Shown in pieces: positions 7,884 through 17,519 of a DNA stretch of 64,000 nt (positions are counted from its first letter, which is position 1; each line of letters starts with the position of its first letter). The translations under genes were made by a program, and so were the position numbers. Location: the NCBI RefSeq assembly GCF_029945885.1, contig NZ_JAQSDK010000002.1, positions 1-64,000 on the forward strand, read 5' to 3'. The notes below the pieces were generated by a model, which searched no databases, was not told where the DNA came from, and worked only from the letters and a program-made list of their open reading frames with translations. The stretch comes from Brevundimonas sp. (GTDB lineage: Bacteria; Pseudomonadota; Alphaproteobacteria; Caulobacterales; Caulobacteraceae).

Positions 7884-10000
7884 CGGCCGGCACCCTGCTG
7901 CTGACCTGGACAGGACCGGCGCGGCGGCGGGCGCTGCTGAACGACGCCCTTGTATACGTGCCGATCCTGCTGGCGCTGACGGCGCTGGCCTGGCGAGGCG
8001 GTGGGACGGTTGTCGGGGTTGCGGTACTGGTGGTCGGTGTCGCGCTGGCCCTGTTTGTCGGTTATCGGCGGGCGGCGCGGTTCGACCGGCATTGGCTGGT
8101 GCAAAAGCTGGACGGGACCCGTCCGGACATGGAGGACAGCGCCGAGCTGCTGTTCGCGGATACGCAAACGCTGGGCGACCTGCAGAGGCTGCAGCAGGCG
8201 CGACTGTTCAGCCGGCTGGAGGCGGGTCGGCCCGACGCCCTGAGGTCGGACTGGTCGCGTCGTCCGATCCTCGCGGCCTGGGTTGTCGCGAGTCTGGTGA
8301 TCGGCGGGGCCGTCGCCTGGCCGCGCGCCGGGGATCGCCCCGTCGTCCTGGCTCCCAGTGTCGAGCGGACGCCGGTGGTGGCCGGCGTGCCGCGGCTGGT
8401 CGCTCAGAACCTGCGCATCTTTCCGCCCGGCTATACCGGCCTGCCGATGCGGGACGAACGTCAGCTGGATGCGCGGGCCCCCCGGGGATCGCGGCTGGAG
8501 TGGACCCTGCGCTTCGATCCGGAGGCGGCGGTCCCGGCCATCGTGACGCTGGCGGGGGGGAAGCTGGCATTGCGGCGCTCGGGTGACGACTGGATCGCGA
8601 GCCGCGTGCTGGACAGCTCATTCCTCTACCGGGTCGATCCGGCACCGGGGCGGGGACCGGTCGCGCCGTTGCATCGCATCGACGCCATTGCCGATGCGCC
8701 GCCGGTGATCCGGGTCGTCTCTCCGGCTGAAAGTCTGACGATGGTGACGACGGGGCAGCGCAGCTGGGCACCGGTGTTTGCCGCCGCCGATGACTATGGC
8801 GTCGCCGCCAATGCCCGACTGCGTATCACCCTGGCGATGGGGGAGGGCGAGAACATCACCTTCACCGAACGCGAGATCGGCATAACCGGTCGCGGAAACC
8901 CGCGCGACCGGCGTTTCGCGCAGACGCTGGATTTCGCGGCGCTGGGCTTTGCGGCGGGGGGCGATCTGGTCGTTCAGCTGATCGTGCGCGACAACCGCTC
9001 ACCCGGTCCGCAGGAGGTGCGCGGCCCCAGTCTGATCCTGCGTTGGCCGTCCGCCAGTCGCACCCAGGGCGCGGGCCTGGAGGGGATGGTCAACACCACC
9101 CTGCCGGCCTATTTCCGCAGCCAGCGCCAGATCATCATCGACGCCGAGGCCCTGATCGCCCAGCGCCAACGCCTGACTGCGGATCGCTATCTGTCGCGGT
9201 CCACCGGCATCGGCGGCGACCAGGAGATCCTGCGCCGTCGCTACAGCGAATTCCTCGGGGGCGAGAACTCGGCTCCACCCCAGCTGCCGACCAGCGACGC
9301 GGCGGAGGTGCATACGGACGACGACGGTCATGACCATGCCCCGCGCACCGCGTCGCCGGGGTTCGGCTCGCCGGAGGATGTGCTGGCCCAGTTCGGGCAT
9401 CCGCACGATGATTCGCCCGCCGCCAGCCTTGATCCCGAGACGCGCGCGCTGCTGAGGCAGGCGGTCGATGCGATGTGGCAGTCCGAGTTGCAGCTCAAAC
9501 AGGGCCGTCCTGACCTGGCCCTGCCACATGCCAATCGCGCGCTGAACTTCATCAAGGAGGTCCAGCAGGCGACGCGCATCTTCCTGGCGCGCGTGGGATC
9601 AAACCTGCCGCCGGTCGATCCGTCCCGACGCATGACTGGCGAGCGCGAGGGGATTGCCAGTCGCACCCTGCCGATCGCACCGGTCGAGGCCGCCGATGGC
9701 CCCGCTGCCGCGGCGTGGCGCGCGCTCGGTCAGGGACCGGAGGCAGTGCGCGGTCCGGTGGCCTTTGACGCGCTTGAGCGATGGATACGCTCCAACGCCG
9801 ACCGCCTGCCGGACGCGCTGGCGCTGTCGGGGGCGCTGGACGCGGTCCAGCGCGATCCGGACTGTGACGCCTGCCGTCAGAAACTGCGTGCCCTGTTGTG
9901 GACCGCGATGGAAAGACCACCCGCCAGCCTCGACCGGCGCCGACCGGCCGATCCCGCCGGCGCGCGCTATCTCGGCGCGCTGGAAGGGGGCGTGCCGTGA
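7880..10000 (+). CDS. DUF4175-type membrane protein
   Basis: A 706-residue protein with two hydrophobic segments at the N-terminus (about residues 20-60), one near residues 130-150, and a long proline- and arginine-rich soluble region. The block AQNLRIFPPGYTGLPMRDERQLDARAPRGSRLEW and the later helical region with QSELQLKQGRPDLALPHANRALNFIKEVQQATRIFLARVG match the DUF4175 family found beside BatA and MoxR genes in alphaproteobacteria. Function is not established. A His/Asp-rich stretch (EVHTDDDGHDHAP) lies near residue 480. Four-base overlaps tie it to both neighbours. Confidence 0.8.
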   Translation: MTAGTLLLTWTGPARRRALLNDALVYVPILLALTALAWRGGGTVVGVAVLVVGVALALFVGYRRAARFDRHWLVQKLDGTRPDMEDSAELLFADTQTLGDLQRLQQARLFSRLEAGRPDALRSDWSRRPILAAWVVASLVIGGAVAWPRAGDRPVVLAPSVERTPVVAGVPRLVAQNLRIFPPGYTGLPMRDERQLDARAPRGSRLEWTLRFDPEAAVPAIVTLAGGKLALRRSGDDWIASRVLDSSFLYRVDPAPGRGPVAPLHRIDAIADAPPVIRVVSPAESLTMVTTGQRSWAPVFAAADDYGVAANARLRITLAMGEGENITFTEREIGITGRGNPRDRRFAQTLDFAALGFAAGGDLVVQLIVRDNRSPGPQEVRGPSLILRWPSASRTQGAGLEGMVNTTLPAYFRSQRQIIIDAEALIAQRQRLTADRYLSRSTGIGGDQEILRRRYSEFLGGENSAPPQLPTSDAAEVHTDDDGHDHAPRTASPGFGSPEDVLAQFGHPHDDSPAASLDPETRALLRQAVDAMWQSELQLKQGRPDLALPHANRALNFIKEVQQATRIFLARVGSNLPPVDPSRRMTGEREGIASRTLPIAPVEAADGPAAAAWRALGQGPEAVRGPVAFDALERWIRSNADRLPDALALSGALDAVQRDPDCDACRQKLRALLWTAMERPPASLDRRRPADPAGARYLGALEGGVP

Positions 10001-11826
10001 CGCCCAAGCTGATCCTGGCCGTTGTGCTGGCCTGTGCCGTCGTCGCGGCGTGGGTGCGGTTGTTCCTGTGGCGCAGAAACGCGCCCCGCGAGGGGGCGGG
10101 CTCATTGTGGCGCGTCATCGCGCTGGCGGGGTTGCAGCCGGTCTGGGCGGTATTGCTGTTCTTCTGCCTGTTTCCGCCCGGCGTGCGCACGGCCTCGGTG
10201 GATCTGGTGGTGGCGACAGCGGGCACGTCCCGCACAGCGGCTCCGGCACCGGGCACCACACTGATCGCCCTGCCCGAAGCCCCGGCCCTGGCCGGGTCGG
10301 AACCGGCACCGGACCTGGGGACAGCCTTGCGGCACCATCCGGGCGTTCGGCAGATCACGGTGCGCGGCGGTGGATTGACGGCCCGCGACCGGGACGCGGC
10401 GCAGGGGATCGCCATCACCTTCGACCCGCCGCCGCTTCCGAAGGGGCTGGTCTCGATCTCGCCACCCCCGAGAGTCGCGCCTTTCGCCGGGTTCAGGCTC
10501 GGCGGACAGCTGTCCGGTCTGCCCGGCGCGACGGTCGACCTGATCGACCCCGCGGGGCGGGTCACGGACACACAGACGGTCGCTGACGACGGCCACTTCA
10601 TCGTGTCGGGCACAGCGCGCTCGGCCGGGCTGGCGACCTTTGTCGTCCGCATCCGCGACGCCCGGCGGCAGGTGGTCGAACAAGCGGAGGTGCCGGTGCA
10701 GGTCGAGGACCAGGCCCCGCCCCGATTGCTGATCATGGCCGGTGCGCCGGGGCCTGAGGTCAAATACCTGCGGCGATGGGCGACCGACGCCGGGTTCGCG
10801 GTGACGGTTCGGGCCAGCGCCGGCGGCGGTGTCCAGATCGGCGACGCACCGATCGCCATCAACGCCGCGACCTTGCGATCCTTTGATGCCGCGATCATCG
10901 ACGATCGCAGCTGGGCAGGACTGGCCGGCCAGCGGGCCGACGTGATCCGTGCGGTGCAGGGCGGTATGGGTCTGGTCCTGCGGTCCGGGGGTGCCCCTGA
11001 GGACGGGGCCCTGGCCCAGTGGCGGGCGCTCGGTTTCACAGTCAGCGGCCGTGGCGGGGTGGTCCCGATTGCCCTGTCCGTGACGACGGACGCCGACCTC
11101 GCGCGGACGCGACGCGGTGTTCCGCCTCCGGATGCGGTCACTGAGCAGGACATGGGTGATGACTTCCTGCCCGCGATCAATCGTCTGGCGGCCACCCCGG
11201 GTGGCGATGGAACCGTGCCCCTGCTGGAGGATGCGGGCGGCGCGACCCTGTCGGCCTGGCGGGCCATGGATCGTGGGCGGGTCGCTGTGTTTACGGGCAT
11301 CGACAGCTTCGGCCTGGTCCTGACCGGCAAGACCGATCTCTATGGCGACTGGTGGAGCACGATGCTGTCGACCGTGTCGCGTCCCGTGGCAGGGGTTGCG
11401 CCGGCCTTTGCCGGTCCGGCCTGGGTCGGCGACCGGGTCGCCCTGTGCGGGCTGTCCCGCGATGCCCGGATCGAGGGGCCGGACGGTGCGTTGACGACAG
11501 TTCGGACGGGTGCCGCAGGCTGCGCCGGGTACTGGCCGGTGGCGTCCGGCTGGCACCTGCTGCGCAAGACCGGCCCCGGCGATGACGAACGGGTCTGGCC
11601 GTTCTACGTCCAGCCGGCCGATGGTCTGGCCGGGGTGCGAGCGGCCCGAGATCGCGATGCGACCCTGATGTTGGGCAAGGCCGCGCCCGACCCGGCGGAG
11701 GCGACCCATGAGATCCCCGAGGTCCCCGGGTCGCCGTGGCCGTGGTTCATCGCCTGGCTCGTCGCCAGCGCCGGGCTGTGGGGCCTGGAGCGCTCGCGTC
11801 TCGGCCGGGTACCGACGACCGTTTGA
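9997..11826 (+). CDS. Membrane protein with amidotransferase-like domain, end of MoxR-BatA cluster
   Basis: A 609-residue protein starting at GTG 9997, inside the overlapping GTGA that ends the previous gene. Two membrane helices lie at the N-terminus (about residues 4-20 and 38-60) and one at the C-terminus (WPWFIAWLVASAGLWGL). The central part (PPRLLIMAGAPGPEVKYLRRWATDAGF, AAIIDDRSWAGL) looks like the class I glutamine-amidotransferase-like fold seen in other BatA-cluster proteins, without an obvious catalytic Cys triad. It ends exactly where the opposite-strand tldD copy 2 ends, with no base between the stop codons. Confidence 0.75.
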   Translation: MTPKLILAVVLACAVVAAWVRLFLWRRNAPREGAGSLWRVIALAGLQPVWAVLLFFCLFPPGVRTASVDLVVATAGTSRTAAPAPGTTLIALPEAPALAGSEPAPDLGTALRHHPGVRQITVRGGGLTARDRDAAQGIAITFDPPPLPKGLVSISPPPRVAPFAGFRLGGQLSGLPGATVDLIDPAGRVTDTQTVADDGHFIVSGTARSAGLATFVVRIRDARRQVVEQAEVPVQVEDQAPPRLLIMAGAPGPEVKYLRRWATDAGFAVTVRASAGGGVQIGDAPIAINAATLRSFDAAIIDDRSWAGLAGQRADVIRAVQGGMGLVLRSGGAPEDGALAQWRALGFTVSGRGGVVPIALSVTTDADLARTRRGVPPPDAVTEQDMGDDFLPAINRLAATPGGDGTVPLLEDAGGATLSAWRAMDRGRVAVFTGIDSFGLVLTGKTDLYGDWWSTMLSTVSRPVAGVAPAFAGPAWVGDRVALCGLSRDARIEGPDGALTTVRTGAAGCAGYWPVASGWHLLRKTGPGDDERVWPFYVQPADGLAGVRAARDRDATLMLGKAAPDPAEATHEIPEVPGSPWPWFIAWLVASAGLWGLERSRLGRVPTTV

Positions 11827-13461
11827 TCAGCCCAGAGACCGAGCCGTGTTGATGACGTTGATCCCGTCGAACCGTGTGGTCGACGAGCCGTGGCTGACGG
11901 CCGAGACCTGACTGGGCTGGCCCTTGCCATCGAAGAACGAGCCGAACAGACGGTAGTCGCTCTCGTCGCAGGTGGCGCTGCAGGCGTTCCAGAATTCGGG
12001 GGTGCGGATCTGATAGGCGACATCGCCCAGCGGCCGGGTGATCGCCCCGTCCTTGATCTCGTAGAACAGCTGGCCGCCGAACTGGGCATTGTAGCGCTGC
12101 TGGTCGATCGAATAGGAGCCGCGACCCAGGATGTAGATGCCGTTCTCGACGTTGGCGATCATGTCCGCGGCCGTCATCGGCGTCCTGCCCGGCTGAAGCG
12201 AGACGTTGGGCATGCGCTGAAACTGGATGGTCGACCAGGAGTCGGCATACGAACATCCGGCCGAGGCCGAGTCGCCGAGGATGTGAACCTGATCGCGGGT
12301 GGCCTGATAGTCGACCAGTACGCCATCGCGGATCAGGGGCCAGCTCTTGCCGGCCACGCCCTCGTCGTCAAACGCGACGGCACCCAGGCTGCCGGGCTGG
12401 GTCCGGTCGGCGATGATGTTGACGATGTCGCTGCCATATTTGAACCCGGCCTCGCGCTTGTCCAGTGTGGCGAAACTGGTGCCCGCGTAGTTGGCTTCAT
12501 AGCCCAGCACCCGATCCAGCTCGAGCGGGTGGCCGACGGATTCGTGGATGGTCAGGCCCAGGTGGCTGGGGTCGAGGACGAGATCGTATTTGCCGGGCTC
12601 GACCGAGGCCGCAGACAGTTTCTCGCGGGCCTGGGTGGTCGCCGCAATCGCATCCTCGCGCATGTCGTAGGAGGCACCGTAGACAACCACGCCGTTGGGC
12701 ATGACGGTCTTGTCGTCGGCGCGCCCGTCCAGATATTCGTAGCCCATCCCCATCGGCGACGAGAGGCCGTCGCGGGTCCGGAACCGGCCCGAGTCCTGGT
12801 CGACCGCCGTGACCGTGAACGGCACCCAGATGCGGTGCACGTCCTGATCGACGTAGGAGCCGTCGGTACTGGCGAAATATTTCTGCTCGTTGACCAGGAA
12901 CATTCGCGAGGCGACGAAGCTGGCCCCCGCGCCGGTCGCCGCCGAATTGACCCCCATCAGCAGGCTGATCTTCTCCTCGATCGGGACCGCCATCGCATTG
13001 CGCTGGATCGGCGTCCGCCAGCTGCGTTCGCCGAGGGCGGGGGCAGGGGCCAGTTGAACGGGACTGGTCTGGCTCCTGGCATTGGCCTTGGCGATCGCCG
13101 TGGCCAGCCGGGCCGTATCGGCGACGGCTTCGGCTGTCAGGATGTTGGTCGCGGCGAAACCCCAGGCCCCGTCGGCGATGACCCGGACACCGGTCCCGCT
13201 CGACTCGGTGTTGACGACGTTCTCGACGTTCGCTTCGCGGGTCATGATGAACTGCCGCATATAGCGGCCGACCCGGACATCGCAGTAGCTGGCCCCCGCC
13301 TGTGTCGCGGCACTCAGCCCGGCGTCAGCGAGGCGCTTTTTCACCGCAACGTCCACGGTCTCGACGAGTTGTTCGGCGGCGATGGCCCGACCGGCAAAGC
13401 CCGGCAGCAGCAGCCCACCGGCTCCGATGCCGCACGCAGCGAGGAAGTGGCGTCTATCCAA
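11827..13461 (-). CDS. tldD: TldD-family metalloprotease with Tat-type signal (copy 2)
   Basis: A close paralogue of the protein at 1045-2682, alike from the signal to the shared ending DGINVINTARSLG. The zinc motif HESVGH is at residues 306-311. TTG 13461 (MDRRHFLAACGIGAGG) has GGGAG six bases upstream and gives the same Tat layout as copy 1; ATG 13485 adds eight residues. The C-terminal region has GSFFDGKGQP in place of the canonical Cys segment and a conserved NACSATC pair shortly before. No pmbA gene adjoins it, so it must use the partner at 2703-4037, a distant one, or none. It converges on the MoxR-BatA cluster. Confidence 0.9.
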   Translation of the reverse strand: MDRRHFLAACGIGAGGLLLPGFAGRAIAAEQLVETVDVAVKKRLADAGLSAATQAGASYCDVRVGRYMRQFIMTREANVENVVNTESSGTGVRVIADGAWGFAATNILTAEAVADTARLATAIAKANARSQTSPVQLAPAPALGERSWRTPIQRNAMAVPIEEKISLLMGVNSAATGAGASFVASRMFLVNEQKYFASTDGSYVDQDVHRIWVPFTVTAVDQDSGRFRTRDGLSSPMGMGYEYLDGRADDKTVMPNGVVVYGASYDMREDAIAATTQAREKLSAASVEPGKYDLVLDPSHLGLTIHESVGHPLELDRVLGYEANYAGTSFATLDKREAGFKYGSDIVNIIADRTQPGSLGAVAFDDEGVAGKSWPLIRDGVLVDYQATRDQVHILGDSASAGCSYADSWSTIQFQRMPNVSLQPGRTPMTAADMIANVENGIYILGRGSYSIDQQRYNAQFGGQLFYEIKDGAITRPLGDVAYQIRTPEFWNACSATCDESDYRLFGSFFDGKGQPSQVSAVSHGSSTTRFDGINVINTARSLG

Positions 13462-13485
13462 GGTCTTCTCCCAGAAAGGGTTCAT

Positions 13486-13922
13486 CGAGACCAATGGAGG
13501 GACCGCAATCGTGGTCGTTCCACCCGCCCGGAAATGTGATGCTCGCACATTCGCCCCAGTCGCCGTCGCGGTCAAACCGACATTGGGCGGTGGCAATCGT
13601 ACGGTAACCCGTCTCCGGCCGAACTGCGCGGATGTGACCGGAAGATCTGTTGTGCGTGTCCGGTTCGACTCCCTGACCCGTCTGGCAAAATGGCACCCGG
13701 GTGGAGCTCACCTTCGGGCCTGGGCCCCTGTTGCGAGGGTGCTGTCCGGGGGGCTGAGAGGCCAGGCCGCGCAGCGTTTCTGCACCGCACCTGCCTTGTC
13801 GGACGGAGAGAGGCCAATTCGAACCGGGGAGACTGGTCCCATACCGCCCGGCCAGCCATTATTGGGTTGCGCTGACACCCCACAACGCTAGCTTGAATGG
13901 CGTAGGTTGGGAGCAGTGTTCA
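13486..13922. other. Intergenic stretch without a recognised gene
   Basis: About 440 bases separate the divergent starts of tldD copy 2 and the RTX protein gene. Short open frames occur on both strands but none has a ribosome site plus a recognisable product. The stretch should hold promoters for both flanking genes; I could not identify convincing -35/-10 or sigma-54 elements. Confidence 0.5.
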
Positions 13923-16900
13923 GTGCCAGGTCGAATTTATGTCACCGACACCGTGCTCGAAATCGGCGTCTGGCAGACCCTGAGTGTAGTAGACGACTGG
14001 GTCGGTGTGGTTTTTCGGGACGAATACGTCAACTATGGCCACCATCCGGTGGACGATGCGGGACCGGTTGTCGTCAATCGCGGCACCGTGACCATAACCT
14101 CTGCGAGCGAGCGATATTCGATCGATAACTGGGTCCGCGGCATCGACCACGAGCGCGGCGCTTTTTTCATGAACGCAGCCTTCGTGAATGCCGCCGGTGC
14201 GACCTTTTCGGTCTCCCACACTTCCCTGACGGGAAAAGCTACCGGTTTCTATGCCAGTGCCTGGTGCGCAGACTTCACCAACCAGGGCCTCTTTCAGGTT
14301 TCGTCGGCGCACATCGCCATCGGAATAGAAACCTGGAACGGAAACTTCCTTGACCGTGAACACGCCAATAATTTCTTCTTTGATAATACTGGCGATATTC
14401 GTGTGGCTGGCGCGACGACCGCCTACGGCGCACTCTTCTACAACGGAGCCTTTGCGACCAACTCCGGGTCGATCTCGGTGACAGGCGGACAACGCGCCTG
14501 GGGAGTCCTGCTGTTCGGGCATGCGCCCGAGTTGATCAATTCGGGATCGATCACGGCGACCACGACCGGTACCGAGGCGAGCGTCGGTGTTTATCTGTCA
14601 GGCGGTGTCTTTGGTTCCCACCTGGTCAATACGGGAACAATCTCGGCTGACATCGCGGTCCGCGAAAATGACTTTGACAGCCGGTTTGGGCCCAATCAGG
14701 ATCTGATTGAAAATGCTGGCCGGATATTTGGACATATCTATCTGCTGCAGGGTGCCGACGAGATCCGCAACAGCGGGGTGATTCACGGCGATGTCGTCTT
14801 CGGTGATCAGAACGACCTCTTTCTGGGCGCGCGCGGCCTGGTGTTCGGCACCCTGTCCATGGGCGGGGGCGACGATCGGGTTGAGGCCGGAAGCGGCAAC
14901 GACCGGATAGACGGCGGGGCCGGCCGCGACGAAATCGATGGTGGCGACGGTTCCGATACGATCGACGGCGGCGACGATGACGACCTGATCTTCGGCAATG
15001 ACGGTGACGACTTTCTGCGTGGCGGCGCAGGCCAGGACTTCCTGTTCGGCGGCGCAGGCAATGACGTGATCGAGGCCAGTGAGGGCGACGCCCTTGCCGG
15101 GGGAGCGGGCAATGATCTGTATCGTCTGGGCGCAGGCCGGGACCTGATCATTCTCGAACTCGATGCCGGCGACGATGAAGTCATCGGCTTTGACCCGGGT
15201 GTCGACCGTTTTGTCATGAGCGGGTGGCAGTTTCTTTCCGCGACTGTCGTGGGGTCAGATACCCGGCTGACACACACGGGCGGCACCATCCTGATCCGTG
15301 GCACCACGGGGCTTGCTGTGTCGCAATGGAATGCCCTGATCGACCCCACCGCGACGCTTGTCGGGCCGAACGGCATTTCGTTGATCGGCAGTTCCGGTGC
15401 CGACGACCTGACCGGCGGCAGCGGCAATGACTTCCTTTATGGCGGCGCTGGGCATGATGTCCTGCGCGGCGGCGACGGCGACGACCGCCTGGTCGATCGT
15501 GAAGGCCCCGGGTCCTTCTACGGGGGGGCGGGGAACGACCTGCTGATCAGCGGCGACCATGCCGTCCTTATGGATGGCGGCGACGGTGATGACATCCTGC
15601 AGGCCGGTGCGGGCAATGATGTGCTTCACGGGGAAAGCGGGGCTGACACCATCTTTGGCGGTCGGGGTAACGACATCATCACCGGCGGGGCTGGTGCCAA
15701 CACGATCTATGGCGGTGATGGCGATGATCATATCACCGGCGGCGATGATGACGACATGATCTATGGCAATGCCGGGCAGGACGTCATTCATGGCGGGGCT
15801 GGCAATGACGTCATTTTCGATGGTGGCGACGACGACCTCATCTACGGCGGTGACGGCGACGACGAGATTCACGTGTTTGGTGACGGTCGGGCCTACGGCG
15901 GCGCGGGCGCGGACCGGATGTCCGCCGAGTCCGGTCAGGTGGAACTGTATGGCGAGGATGGAGACGATATTCTGTCAGCCAGCGCGACGATTGGGGCGCG
16001 GCTCTACGGCGGCGACGGCGACGACGAAATAACCACTTCGCTCTTCGACGGCTATGCCTTTGGCGGTGCCGGCGACGATCGGCTGATATCATCGGACTAC
16101 ACTGCGCTGCTCCAGGGCGGAGCCGGCAACGACAGCCTTATTGGGCGGCGCGGCTATATGGTCACCGCAGATTACAGCGACGCGGACGCCTATGTGACCG
16201 TTGATCTCCGGATCTTCAGCGCACAGGACACCCATTCGCGCGGCTTCGACACCCTTACGGGAATCGGCAATCTGAATGGCTCGGGCTATGCGGATATACT
16301 GACAGGCGATCTCACCAGAAACATCCTGTCCGGCGGTTTGGGCGCCGACCAGTTGCATGCCCAGGAAGGCACCGACCTGTTGATCGGCGGCGGCGGGGAC
16401 GACATCCTGAACGGCGGCGACGATGCCGACATCCTGATCGGTGGGGACGGCGATGATCTCATTGACGGGGGCCACGGGAACGACTGCGCGATCTTCGCCG
16501 GAGCTCGCGCACTCTATGCGATCTCTGTCTCTGGCGGGGTGACGACCGTCACCGGACCGGAGGGTATCGACCGACTCTCAAACGTCGAATGGCTTCACTT
16601 TGCCGACGGTGTTTTCGCGGCCGATGGATCGATCCCGGCCGGCGCGCTTGTCGGCACGGGCGGCGCGGATGCCCTGGTGGGCACAGCCGGCGACGACGTC
16701 ATCCTCGGCGGCGATGGCGACGATGTGATTACAGCGAATGGCGGCAGCGACTCGATTGACGGGGGAGACGGCATCGACACCGTCGTTCTGACTTCCAACT
16801 TCGCTGAATATAATGTCACCCAGGTCGGTGGGGTTACGACCCTCATGGGCAATTCCCAGATTGTAACCCTCTCGGGAGTCGAACGTCTTCAGTTTGACAG

Positions 16901-17519
16901 TCAGACAATCCTCCTCGCGCCGAACGGCGGCGACTACGTCACCGGGACCGACGGTAACGACTTCCTGATCGGCCAGGGCATGAACGATCACCTTGTCGGG
17001 GGGGACGGTGTTGACCGTCTGGAGGGCCGGGACGGCGACGATATCGTCGACGGTGGCGCGGGCGACGACACGATCATCGGCGGCGACGGCTGGGACGTCC
17101 TGCTGTTGGGCGGAAGCCGCGACGACTATCGGGTGCTCCGTTCCGGCGACGATTTCATTGTCAAAGGGCCGGACGGTCGGGATTTGGTAACCGGCGTCGA
17201 GTTGCTTCGCTTTTCCGATGGAAGCGAAATCGATCTGGCGATGACGTTCGGGCATGAGCCGCAGGTGTTGCCGGGTCTGATGGAAGATGGTTTCCAGATG
17301 AAAGGCGTCGATCTGGTGTCCAAGGACTCATTCGGAGATGCCCAGGTCCTGCCTGCGTCGCCGGACAATAGCGACGGGTATGTCTCCGATTCAGTGGTGT
17401 TCGAACGCCAGATGGCGGCGGTATTCGCCGGCGGGCACATGCCTTTGGTCGGTGCCGATGTGGACCTGGTTCACGCCCCATGGAGCCACGGCGGCGACTT
17501 CGATCTTCTGGCCGGCTGA
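13923..17519 (+). CDS. RTX-type calcium-binding repeat protein, probably secreted
   Basis: About 1198 residues without an N-terminal signal peptide. Residues 1-310 are a Ser/Thr/Asn-rich region with recurring NSGSI/NTGTI/NSGVI turns, suggesting a beta-helix. From about residue 313 come blocks of glycine- and aspartate-rich nonapeptides of the GGxGxDxUx kind (for example GGAGNDVIE, GGDGDDHIT), which fold with Ca2+ after type I secretion; blocks lie near 313-400, 500-720, 800-850, 910-955 and 1000-1056 with beta-rich linkers between. A 140-residue tail ends DFDLLAG. GTG 13923 is preferred (GGGAG nine bases upstream); TTG 13893 is the alternative. No enzymatic domain and no type I transporter gene is seen nearby. 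Confidence 0.9.
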   Translation: MPGRIYVTDTVLEIGVWQTLSVVDDWVGVVFRDEYVNYGHHPVDDAGPVVVNRGTVTITSASERYSIDNWVRGIDHERGAFFMNAAFVNAAGATFSVSHTSLTGKATGFYASAWCADFTNQGLFQVSSAHIAIGIETWNGNFLDREHANNFFFDNTGDIRVAGATTAYGALFYNGAFATNSGSISVTGGQRAWGVLLFGHAPELINSGSITATTTGTEASVGVYLSGGVFGSHLVNTGTISADIAVRENDFDSRFGPNQDLIENAGRIFGHIYLLQGADEIRNSGVIHGDVVFGDQNDLFLGARGLVFGTLSMGGGDDRVEAGSGNDRIDGGAGRDEIDGGDGSDTIDGGDDDDLIFGNDGDDFLRGGAGQDFLFGGAGNDVIEASEGDALAGGAGNDLYRLGAGRDLIILELDAGDDEVIGFDPGVDRFVMSGWQFLSATVVGSDTRLTHTGGTILIRGTTGLAVSQWNALIDPTATLVGPNGISLIGSSGADDLTGGSGNDFLYGGAGHDVLRGGDGDDRLVDREGPGSFYGGAGNDLLISGDHAVLMDGGDGDDILQAGAGNDVLHGESGADTIFGGRGNDIITGGAGANTIYGGDGDDHITGGDDDDMIYGNAGQDVIHGGAGNDVIFDGGDDDLIYGGDGDDEIHVFGDGRAYGGAGADRMSAESGQVELYGEDGDDILSASATIGARLYGGDGDDEITTSLFDGYAFGGAGDDRLISSDYTALLQGGAGNDSLIGRRGYMVTADYSDADAYVTVDLRIFSAQDTHSRGFDTLTGIGNLNGSGYADILTGDLTRNILSGGLGADQLHAQEGTDLLIGGGGDDILNGGDDADILIGGDGDDLIDGGHGNDCAIFAGARALYAISVSGGVTTVTGPEGIDRLSNVEWLHFADGVFAADGSIPAGALVGTGGADALVGTAGDDVILGGDGDDVITANGGSDSIDGGDGIDTVVLTSNFAEYNVTQVGGVTTLMGNSQIVTLSGVERLQFDSQTILLAPNGGDYVTGTDGNDFLIGQGMNDHLVGGDGVDRLEGRDGDDIVDGGAGDDTIIGGDGWDVLLLGGSRDDYRVLRSGDDFIVKGPDGRDLVTGVELLRFSDGSEIDLAMTFGHEPQVLPGLMEDGFQMKGVDLVSKDSFGDAQVLPASPDNSDGYVSDSVVFERQMAAVFAGGHMPLVGADVDLVHAPWSHGGDFDLLAG

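Noticed and set aside
11890..13539. 549-codon plus-strand open frame opposite tldD copy 2
   Set aside because: Same antisense pattern as opposite copy 1; its existence follows from codon bias of the real gene.
13660..13690. GGTTCGACTCC resembling a tRNA T-loop
   Set aside because: No acceptor or anticodon stem can be drawn around it, so it is neither a tRNA nor a convincing attachment-site remnant.
14860..17100. Dense short tandem repeats that could suggest a CRISPR array or minisatellite
   Set aside because: The repeat unit is 27 bases in one frame and encodes GGxGxDxUx calcium nonapeptides; spacers are not unique and the frame is open throughout.
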